Assembly (NCBI RefSeq): GCF_001612825.1
Contig: NZ_BDBE01000040.1
Span: forward strand, 124,001 to 188,000
Length of the DNA stretch: 64,000 nt
Direction: 5' to 3'
From: Nocardia caishijiensis NBRC 108228
GTDB lineage: Bacteria; Actinomycetota; Actinomycetes; Mycobacteriales; Mycobacteriaceae
This document shows positions 42,396 through 49,308 of the stretch, piece by piece (the first letter of the stretch is position 1; each line of letters opens with the position of its first letter). The notes beneath the pieces are model-generated. The model was not told the DNA's origin. It ran no database searches and saw only the letters and a list, made by a program, of their open reading frames with translations. Both the position numbers and the translations under genes were made by a program.

Positions 42396-43170
42396 TCACC
42401 CGCCGGTCGCGGCGAGCACGCGCGCGGCCTCCCGGTCGGCGGTGCCCTGCGGAGCGATGCCGGATTTCATGCCTGCCAGTTTCGCGTTGATGTCGTCGGC
42501 GACGGTGATCGGCGGGTAACCCGGTCGGTCGGGGTGTGCGCAGCCGGGCAGGGTTTCGATGACGGCGTCGTGGTTGCCGTCGAAGAAGAACGCCGCGAAG
42601 CGGCGGCGCAGGATGCGTCCTCGACGACTGGCGGGTTCACCCGGTGGACGGTCGAACGCCAGCGGCCGTTGGTCCACCGTGCCATCGCGTCGCCCAGGTT
42701 GACCAGCAGGGCGCCGTCGACGGGCGCTGGACATCGTGCCACTCGCCGTCCTGATCGAGCACTTGCAGGCCAGGCACCTGGTCGGCGTCAGGATGCCGAA
42801 GTCGGTGTGCGCGCCCATTCCGGTCAGCTCCTCGGCGACGTCGATCTCGCCGTCGGGGAGGGCGTAGTTGTTCATTTTCAGCGCATCGATGAAGTGATCG
42901 GTCATGGTGTCGAAATGTCCCGGCGCCAAACCCAAAGCGTCACAGCAGGCGACGAGCAGCGCCCGCGACACGGTGCGGGCCGCACCGAACCAGGACTCGA
43001 CCGCGGTGCGGAAGTCGGGAACGATTTCCGGCCAGGTGTTGGCGGGGTCGGTCAACCCGGTGACCACCGAGGGATCGATGCCGTGTCCGACGATCTGCAC
43101 GAAACCGACACTGCCGCAGGCGGTGTCGAGTTCGCGAGCGGCATCGGCACGGGCGGCTTCGGCGCCCCTC
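42396..43170 (-). pseudogene. 2-oxoglutarate/Fe(II) oxygenase (isopenicillin-N-synthase-like), frameshifted and 5'-truncated
   Basis: The first frame gives an isopenicillin N synthase-type start (GFVQIVGHGIDPSVV, then ALPDGEIDVAEELTGMG, GAHTDFGILT with the iron His-Asp pair). After about 42785 the sequence continues in a second frame (QVPGLQVLDQDGEWHDVQ), after about 42722 in a third (DGALLVNLGDAMARWTNGRW, TVHRVNPP) and after about 42630 back in the first (RRRFAAFFFDGNHDAVIE). Three single-base shifts and loss of the N-terminal start at about 43170 leave no intact protein. The 5' end abuts the next broken gene. Confidence 0.72.
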
Positions 43171-43174
43171 GAAG

Positions 43175-43921
43175 ATGTACACCGACAACGGAATACACCT
43201 CGGCCTCGTACACGGCGATCAGCTCATCGCGGCCGCACCCGAACAGCGCGTCGTCGGCGTGACCCCGCTGCTGCAGTACAACCCGGCCATGCCCACCGTC
43301 GTGGTCTCCAAGGATCAGATCTTCCCGCAGTGGCTCGTCGCCAAGGGCCTGCTGAAATCGTCGCAACTCGACACCAGCTACGACGGCGCACCGGCCCGGT
43401 TCGTCGGCGATCCCGCGATCGCCCAGCAGGGCTTCGCCAATTCCGAGCCCTACACCTATGAACACGAGACACCGCACTGGAACAAGCCGGTGGCCTACGC
43501 GATGGTCAAGGACGCCGGTTACGACGCGTACGCCTCCAACGTCACGGTCCGCGCGGACGCGCTCGAGGACCTGGCGCCGTGTTTGAGCAAGGTGGTCCCG
43601 AGGATCCAGCGGACCGGCAAGAACTACGTGACCGGCCCGGACGCCGTCAACGCCACCATCGTGGATTGGGTGGACCGCGACATGCCGTTCACCCCGTACA
43701 GCGAGGGCGAGGCCGCGTACTCGGCGCGCCTGCTAGCCGACAAGGAGGTGATCGCCCCCGGCCCCGACGGCGTGTACGGCAGTTACGACCTGACCAGGAT
43801 CCAACCGATCAGCGACGACATCGCCGCACTTCTCGAAGCCGACGGCGCGCCACGCCTACCCCGTCCGCTGCCACTGAACGAGCTGTACACCAACCGATTC
43901 GTCAGCACCGAGGTCCGGTAG
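43175..43921 (+). pseudogene. N-terminally truncated ABC transporter substrate-binding protein (nitrate/sulfonate/taurine type)
   Basis: A 248-codon frame that begins in the middle of a periplasmic-binding protein of the SsuA/NMT1-like kind: MYTDNGIHLGLVHGDQ continues as PVVGVTPLLQYN-like and AYAMVKDAGYDAYA. Signal peptide and the first lobe's N-terminal part are missing, so even if translated it could not be exported or bind ligand normally. It directly adjoins the 5' end of the broken oxygenase on the opposite strand, which marks a deletion junction near 43170-43175. Identification as a binding protein is by pattern, hence moderate confidence. Confidence 0.6.
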
Positions 43922-43945
43922 ACGCACACCGGGGCGGCGGTCCGG

Positions 43946-43976
43946 CTCTGTTATAGTCTATACGACTAGAACAGAG
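43946..43976. promoter_or_regulatory. 31-bp near-perfect palindrome overlapping the SPFH gene's ribosome binding site
   Basis: Outer arms CTCTGTT and AACAGAG enclose inner arms TAGTC and GACTA with a TATAC centre; only one of 13 arm pairs (A53/G69) mismatches. Its right edge runs into the GAGGAGG ribosome binding site (43974-43980). It could be an operator for an unlinked regulator or an RNA hairpin that hides the site. It is unusually AT-rich for the window. Confidence 0.6.
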
Positions 43977-43985
43977 GAGGCGGCG

Positions 43986-44930
43986 ATGGCCGATATCACC
44001 AGCTACCCCGGTTTGCGGCACCTGCGGGGAGCTCCGACGATCCACGTCCGGCATGTCCGCAAGGGCAAGGTCCTGCACGACGGCACGGGGCTGAGCTTCT
44101 GGTTCCGACCCGGCACGGCGGTGCTCAGCGAGGTCCCGGTGGACGACCGGGAGCTGCCGATGCTCTTCCACGCCCGCACGCGGGACTACCAGGACGTCAC
44201 GGTCCAGCTGACGGTCACCTACCGCTGCACCGATCCCGCCGTCGCGACGACCCGAATCGACTTCTCGATCGACCCCGACTCGGGAACCTGGCGGCAGGAC
44301 CCGCTGAGCCAGATCGCGAACACGCTGACCGAGAACACCCAGCAGCACGCCCTCGGGATCCTCGCCACCCTCGATCTCGAGACCGCGATTCGCACCGGTG
44401 TCGACCAGGTCAAGGAGGCCACCCGCGGGGTGAGCGCCGCGCACATCGGGCTGGAGATCATCGATGTTCGCGTCGTCGCGATCCGCCCGGACGCGGCGAT
44501 GGAGAAGGCGCTGCAGACCACCGTCCGGGAAAAGGTTCAGCAGGAAGCGGACCGGGCGACCTACGAGCGGCGCGCGCTTGCCGTCGAACGGGAGCGCGCG
44601 ATCAGCGAGAACGAACTGCAGAACCAGATCGAGCTGGCGAAACGCGAGGAGCTCCTGCTCGTCCAGCGTGGCGCGAACGCGCTCGAGCAGGCCGAGAGCC
44701 AGGCCAGAGCGGGCCGGATCGCCGACAACGCCAAGGCCGACGGGATCCGCAAGCTCGCCGAGGCTCGAGCCGCGGGCGAGAAGGCACGTCTGGACGCCTA
44801 CCGGGATGTCCCGAGGGAAACGCTCTACGCGTTGGCGGCGAAGGAACTCGCGGGCAACCTGCCGGAAATCGGGAGCCTCACCCTCACCCCGGACATGATC
44901 GCGCCGATCCTGCAACGGTTCACCCGATGA
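43986..44930 (+). CDS. SPFH/band-7 domain protein
   Basis: A 314-residue SPFH-domain protein. A beta-rich SPFH core (about residues 20-170: SEVPVDDRELPMLF, ALGILATLDLETAIRTGVDQ) is followed by a long coiled-coil (about 170-275, heavy in Glu, Arg, Ala). Unlike stomatin-type proteins it has no N-terminal membrane hairpin, so it is soluble or peripheral and may form oligomeric rings or scaffolds. ATG 43986 sits after GAGGAGG. It overlaps the NAD-kinase-like gene by 4 bp (ATGA), so the two are translated together and probably work together. Confidence 0.85.
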   Translation: MADITSYPGLRHLRGAPTIHVRHVRKGKVLHDGTGLSFWFRPGTAVLSEVPVDDRELPMLFHARTRDYQDVTVQLTVTYRCTDPAVATTRIDFSIDPDSGTWRQDPLSQIANTLTENTQQHALGILATLDLETAIRTGVDQVKEATRGVSAAHIGLEIIDVRVVAIRPDAAMEKALQTTVREKVQQEADRATYERRALAVERERAISENELQNQIELAKREELLLVQRGANALEQAESQARAGRIADNAKADGIRKLAEARAAGEKARLDAYRDVPRETLYALAAKELAGNLPEIGSLTLTPDMIAPILQRFTR

Positions 44931-45778
44931 GCCTGGCTCCCCGAATCGTGCTGGTACATCGGCGAACCGAGCTGTCCGAACTGCTGGCGCGGCACGGCAC
45001 ACGCGGACAGGTGGAGTTCTTCCTGGCCTCGCGTGGCCGGTCACTCAACGAAGTGACGGAGCGCGACCGGCGGACCCGGGCGGCGATCGGGGCGGTCGGT
45101 GCCGCGATTCCCCTGGACTGGCGTCGCGGCATGGTCGAGCGAGAAGACCTGTCGCGGTTCCTGTTCGGCCCCGAGGACATCGTGGTGATCGTCGGGCAGG
45201 ACGGGTTGGTCGCGAACGTGGCCAAGTACCTCGACGGCCAGCCCGTGATCGGCATCGGCCCGGAACCGGGTGTGCTCGCCGAGCACTCCCCCACCGACGC
45301 GGCCGAACTCCTGCGCAGTACCGACACGGTCGAGGAGCGCACGATGGTCGAGGCGAGAACGGACGACGGCGCGACCCTGCGCGCGCTCAACGAGATCTAC
45401 CTCGGCCATCCGAGCCACCAGACCAGCCGCTATCGCCTCCGCGACGAGCGCCAGGCGTCCTCGGGCATCCTCGTGAGCAGCGGCACGGGTGCGACAGGTT
45501 GGTGTCTGTCCGTGCACCGCGAACGGAAAAGCACTGTGTCCCTGCCCGCTCCGACCGAACGTCGGCTCGTGTGGTTCGTGCGGGAAGCCTGGCCGTCCCC
45601 GGTCACCGGGATCGCGCACACCGAAGGCGAGATCACCGCCGACGGGTTGCCCGTCGACGTGGAGTCCGACGGACTGGTGGCTTTCGGCGACGGCATCGAG
45701 CACGATGCTCTGCGTCTCGGCTGGGGGCAGCGGTTGACCGTGGGACTCGCCACCACATGCCTGCGCCTCGTGCGTTGA
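44927..45778 (+). CDS. divergent NAD-kinase-fold protein
   Basis: A 283-residue protein of the ATP-NAD kinase fold. The three family blocks are present in altered form: GQDGLVANVAKYL (Asp92, normally GGDGT), NEIYLG (Asn155, Glu156) and SSGTGATGW at 185-192 (normally TPTGSTAY). The catalytic Asp is kept but the surrounding residues differ from housekeeping NAD kinase, so it may use another nucleotide or be a sensor. Its length is about right for the family. The ATGA overlap with the SPFH gene indicates a two-gene operon. NADP synthesis as its role is not supported by the motif changes alone. Confidence 0.78.
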   Translation: MSLAPRIVLVHRRTELSELLARHGTRGQVEFFLASRGRSLNEVTERDRRTRAAIGAVGAAIPLDWRRGMVEREDLSRFLFGPEDIVVIVGQDGLVANVAKYLDGQPVIGIGPEPGVLAEHSPTDAAELLRSTDTVEERTMVEARTDDGATLRALNEIYLGHPSHQTSRYRLRDERQASSGILVSSGTGATGWCLSVHRERKSTVSLPAPTERRLVWFVREAWPSPVTGIAHTEGEITADGLPVDVESDGLVAFGDGIEHDALRLGWGQRLTVGLATTCLRLVR

Positions 45779-45893
45779 CGCCCACCGGATCGGTTCGCAC
45801 ACAGCGAACTCGCAGCCGATGGGCTGAGCAGCACGGTTCCGATTCTCGGCGCGAGCTCGGGGGTGCTCCTCGCGGCGTCGCTACCCTCGTGGG

Positions 45894-46202
45894 ATGGGCG
45901 GGGACTTGCTGCTGTTGATCGCCACCGTCGGTCCGTTGGCATTGTTCGGGTGGGCGGCCGTCCGGGCGAAGAATCTCGGACTCGGTGGATCGTTCGTCGG
46001 ACCGTTCCAGGAGATGTTCGATCCTGGTGCGGCACGGGCGCAGGTGGTGATCGAGGAACGCGCGGAACTGCCGGATCCGGCGGATTCCGGCGACCCCGAC
46101 AACGACGACGACACACCGAATACGGTGGTGTACAAGGGTATTCGTCTCTACATCGATCCCACCAAGGCACGGAGACGGCTGGACGACGAGGCAAGGGACT
46201 GA
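45894..46202 (+). CDS. small membrane-anchored acidic protein
   Basis: A 102-residue protein with one N-terminal membrane helix (LLLLIATVGPLALFGWAAV, about residues 5-23), a middle linker and an acidic tail (DPADSGDPDNDDDTP). No family is recognised. It follows the NAD-kinase-like gene by 115 bp on the same strand and may belong to the same group of genes. ATG 45894 was taken as the first plausible start. Confidence 0.6.
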   Translation: MGGDLLLLIATVGPLALFGWAAVRAKNLGLGGSFVGPFQEMFDPGAARAQVVIEERAELPDPADSGDPDNDDDTPNTVVYKGIRLYIDPTKARRRLDDEARD

Positions 46203-46209
46203 CACCCGG

Positions 46210-46622
46210 ATGTCGCAGAGGGAACGCCTCCACACCCACCACACGATCGCCACAGCACTGGCCCGCCACAGCGACCGCGCGTTGCTCGACCTCGTCGAGG
46301 CGGCCTTGCCCCTCGGCACCGGGATCGGTGGAAAGGCGGCGCTGCTGGACATGGCCGGGACACCGGTTTTCGTGAAGCGAGTGCCTCTGACCGATCTGGA
46401 ACGGCAGCCGGAGCACGTCCGGTCGACAGCGAATCTGTTCGATCTGCCGCAGTTCTACCACGACCTCCCGGCGGAAAGGCGGCGATCATCACCCGCTACG
46501 CGCCGATCGCCGCCGCGATGTCGGCGTTCATGCTCGAGTTCCAGCGGACGAGCCGCACCACGCCCTACCCGAACGAGGAGATCGAACGACTGCTCGGCGT
46601 CGTTTCAGGCGAGCGGGCCTGA
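46210..46622 (+). pseudogene. protein-kinase-like gene with large internal deletion
   Basis: The first ~80 codons start like an aminoglycoside/lanthionine-synthetase-type kinase (MSQRERLHTHHTIATALARH, GKAALLDMAGTPVFVKRVPL with the lysine of the VFVK block). Then the frame changes and a final ~50 codons (IITRYAPIAAAMSAFM, PYPNEEIERLLG) match the C-terminus of the same family and end at 46622. The catalytic centre between, about 200 residues, is missing. The gene is therefore dead. The deletion with a frame change at about 46470-46480 fits the nearby decay. Confidence 0.65.
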
Positions 46623-46625
46623 TGT

Positions 46626-46771
46626 TCAGATGCGGTATGACCGCCGAGTGGCGACGGCCCAGATGATGGGGTTGATGATCCCCGCCACCAGGAGCAGGAT
46701 CGCCGCGAGCATCGTGATCCCGACGGCCGTGCCCTGGCGAACGGGTTGGGTTCACCCGGGTTGGTCGTCAT
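46626..46771 (-). pseudogene. small single-helix membrane protein, probably frameshifted
   Basis: Reading from ATG 46771 gives MTTNPGEPNPFA; after one base shift at about 46735 the next frame gives a clean membrane helix (GTAVGITMLAAILLLVAGII) and a basic end (ATRRSYRI) with stop at 46626. The 146-bp interval is not a multiple of three. The start overlaps the end of the AI-2E family gene by 20 bp. It could be a decayed gene, a sequencing error, or two unrelated frames. Confidence 0.35.
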
Positions 46772-47855
46772 CTTTGTCCCTTTTCGTCGGGAGTGGGCCT
46801 CCGATCAGGACGTCCGCCCAGCGGGTGGAGGGGTCGACGTCGAGGAGGAGGGCTTTCACCAAGAGGGTCAGGGGGACGGCGAGGATGGCGCCGAGGCCGC
46901 CGAGTACCCAGGCCCAGAACACCAGGGACAGAAATGTGATGGTGACGCTGAGTCCTACGGCGTCACCGACGAATTTGGGTTGGATGATCGACTGGATGAC
47001 GAAGTTGATCGCGCTGTACACGACGATCACCCACACCATCAGGACCGGTCCGCTGTCGAGCAGCGCCAGCAGGGCGGGTGGGGCCAAGCCGATGACGAAG
47101 CCGATGTTCGGGATGTAGTTGGTGATGAACGACAGCAGCGCCCACAGCACCGGCAGCGGCACTCCCATGAGCCACAGCGCACCGCCGTCGATCACCGCGA
47201 CGATCGCGCCGAAGACGGTCGACACGACCAGGTATTTGCGGGTGCCCGCGGTGAAATTGCCGAGCGCCTGGGCGATGGCGGGCCGTTCGGCGGCCACCAC
47301 GGCCATCCGGGGACGCATGGTCATCCCGTCGACGGCCATGAAGAGCAACAGCGCGACCACGAAGAACAGATTCGAGAACACTCCGACGACCCCACCGAGC
47401 AGGTTGTCGAGCAACCCGACGAGCTTGCCGACATCGATGCCCTGCAAGGCCTTCTGGATCTGGTCGTGACTGAGCCCGGCGTCGTCGAGCCAGCCGCGCA
47501 CCGTGCCGAGCAGGTCGTCGAGACGGCCGGTGTACTGCGGCAATTGAGAGGCCAGCTGAGCGACCGAAAGCACAAGCGCCCCACCGAAACCCACCAGGAT
47601 GAGCAACACCGCGCCGAAGGCGAGCAGCATCCCGAGCCAGGCCGGGCCACCACGCTGCTGCACGCGGGTCTGGATCGGTTGCACCGCGATGGTGAGCATC
47701 AAGGCCAGGAATGTCGGACCGACGACTCCGGCGAAGGCTTTGAGCCCCGCGACGCAGATGATGATCGCGGCGATCGACAACAGCACGACGAGGCCGCGAG
47801 GAATCGACCAACCGGCCGCGCCGGGGAACTGCCGGACCGTGCCCGTGGTGTCCAT
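46752..47855 (-). CDS. AI-2E family (PerM/YdiK-type) transporter
   Basis: A 367-residue membrane protein of the AI-2E/PerM family, with about seven membrane segments: a pair near the N-terminus, a soluble segment in the middle (LSHDQIQKALQGIDVGK) and a C-terminal group with the SFITNYIPNIGFVIGL signature. Members export small molecules or ions; autoinducer export is known only for a few. ATG 47855 is the family-typical start. Two matching dyads lie just upstream (47890-47949). Confidence 0.85.
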   Translation of the reverse strand: MDTTGTVRQFPGAAGWSIPRGLVVLLSIAAIIICVAGLKAFAGVVGPTFLALMLTIAVQPIQTRVQQRGGPAWLGMLLAFGAVLLILVGFGGALVLSVAQLASQLPQYTGRLDDLLGTVRGWLDDAGLSHDQIQKALQGIDVGKLVGLLDNLLGGVVGVFSNLFFVVALLLFMAVDGMTMRPRMAVVAAERPAIAQALGNFTAGTRKYLVVSTVFGAIVAVIDGGALWLMGVPLPVLWALLSFITNYIPNIGFVIGLAPPALLALLDSGPVLMVWVIVVYSAINFVIQSIIQPKFVGDAVGLSVTITFLSLVFWAWVLGGLGAILAVPLTLLVKALLLDVDPSTRWADVLIGGPLPTKRDKDDDQPG

Positions 47856-47889
47856 GCGGCGACGCTAACCACGCGCGCACAGCTCCGGA

Positions 47890-47949
47890 TCACCCGTTCA
47901 GGGTGAATCGCATGGCGCCGGACCGGCGGAATTCATCCGTTCCGGGTGA
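47890..47949. promoter_or_regulatory. paired 17-bp dyads upstream of the AI-2E family gene
   Basis: TCACCC-GTTCA-GGGTGA at 47890-47906 is a perfect dyad, and TCATCC-GTTCC-GGGTGA at 47933-47949 differs at one arm base. They are 43 bp apart, about four helical turns, and share the central GTTC. This is a likely cooperative operator. The 320-bp region to 48177 has no other gene; another hairpin (48063-48101) is weaker. Confidence 0.5.
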
Positions 47950-48177
47950 ATTCACGGGCACGAGCGCTTTCTAGCATTGGCCGGACATGGCGAAAGGACC
48001 GCGAGTCCTCTCGGACGCGCAGGTCGCCGAGTCGACGATCTCGTGCCCTGGCAACCCGACGTCGTGGTCGTGCACAACGTCGGCGGCCGGGTGCGACCAC
48101 GGTGACAGCGCGGTCATCGGAAAACCCGTTGTGGCCACCGACCGGTGGACACACCGCACGAAAGTGAGGGATCGACC

Positions 48178-48552
48178 ATGGATTTCTGGGATGTCATCTG
48201 GGCCATCGTGGTGAGCTTCGCGTTCATCGCGTACCTGCTGCTGATCTTCACCATCCTGACCGACCTGTTCCGGGACCGGAAGACCTCGGGTTGGGTGAAG
48301 GCGATCTGGGTGCTGTGCCTGTTCATCTTCCCGTTGATCACCGGGCTGGTGTATCTCATCGTGCGCGGTGGCGGAATGGGCGAACGCACCGCCGAAGCCG
48401 AGCAGCAGGCCAAAGCGGCGACCGACGACTACATCCGGCAGACCGCGGGCACCAGTTCCGCCGCCCAGATCGCGGACGCGAAGAAGCTGCTGGACTCGGG
48501 CGCCATCACCGAGGGCGAATTCCAACAGCTCAAGGCCAAAGCGCTCGCCTGA
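48178..48552 (+). CDS. phospholipase-D-nuclease N-terminal-like / SHOCT domain membrane protein
   Basis: A 124-residue protein with two membrane helices (about residues 5-30 and 37-60, the PLDc_N pattern) and a C-terminal SHOCT motif (IADAKKLLDSGAITEGEFQQ). Such proteins are common in actinobacteria and of unknown function; SHOCT is thought to mediate oligomerisation. ATG 48178 has GAGGG upstream, and an earlier start would add only a polar tail. Confidence 0.85.
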   Translation: MDFWDVIWAIVVSFAFIAYLLLIFTILTDLFRDRKTSGWVKAIWVLCLFIFPLITGLVYLIVRGGGMGERTAEAEQQAKAATDDYIRQTAGTSSAAQIADAKKLLDSGAITEGEFQQLKAKALA

Positions 48553-48636
48553 TCTCCCGACCGGGACGGGCGGCCGTCGCGATCTCACCCCTCGCGTGTG
48601 AGGCGAGGCGTCGACCTGCGGGTCTACCGTCGCGCT

Positions 48637-49296
48637 ATGGGCCAGGTAATCGGAGATCTGCTTCCCCTCGCCATCGGTGTCGCGTTGTCGCCGATCCCCG
48701 TCGTGGCGACGATCCTGATGATTCTGTCCGCGCGCGGGCGTGGAGCGGCAACCGGTTTCGCCACCGGCTGGGTGCTCGGCATTCTCCTGGTCACCGGCGT
48801 GGTGACGATCTTCGCCGGTGCCCTCGACAGCCCCGGCGACAGTGAGCCGGGGACGGCGGCATCGTGGATCAAGGTCGTGCTCGGGCTGCTGCTGGTCGGT
48901 TTGGCGGTGAAACAGTGGCAGGCGCGCTCGGACACCGAGGTGCCCGGCTGGATGCGGGCGATCGACACCCTCACCCCGGTGAAGGCGGCGGGACTCGGCG
49001 CGCTCCTGTCGGGCGTGAACCCGAAGAACTTGCTGTTGTGTGTGTCGGCGGGGGTCGCGATCGGCGCCGCCGGTCTCGGCACCGGCGGCACGATCGGGGC
49101 GATCGTGGTGTTCACGGTGCTCGCCTCGGCCACCGTCCTGACCGTGGTGCTGGGCTATCTCCTCGCGGCCGAGCGACTCGGCCCGGCGCTCGACCACCTC
49201 CGGGTGTGGTTGCAGGACAACAACCATGCCGTGCTGGCCATTGTGCTGCTGATCATGGGCGCGGTGGTCCTCGGCAAAGGGCTGGGCGGATTGTAA
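48637..49296 (+). CDS. GAP/Sap-family membrane protein
   Basis: A 219-residue membrane protein with six helices and the pattern LLPLAIGVALSPIPVVATIL near the N-terminus and LSGVNPKNLLLCVSAG in the middle, typical of the Sap (sulfolipid-1-addressing protein) and GAP family. These appear to move lipids or lipid-like molecules across the membrane. ATG 48637 was preferred to the earlier GTG 48598. It lies 13 bp before the SulP gene and may be cotranscribed. Confidence 0.8.
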   Translation: MGQVIGDLLPLAIGVALSPIPVVATILMILSARGRGAATGFATGWVLGILLVTGVVTIFAGALDSPGDSEPGTAASWIKVVLGLLLVGLAVKQWQARSDTEVPGWMRAIDTLTPVKAAGLGALLSGVNPKNLLLCVSAGVAIGAAGLGTGGTIGAIVVFTVLASATVLTVVLGYLLAAERLGPALDHLRVWLQDNNHAVLAIVLLIMGAVVLGKGLGGL

Positions 49297-49308
49297 GGGG
49301 TGCGGCCG

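Noticed and set aside
48063..48101. CGTGGTCG/CGACCACG hairpin upstream of the SHOCT gene
   Set aside because: Long loop (23 bases) and no second copy; too weak to call regulatory.
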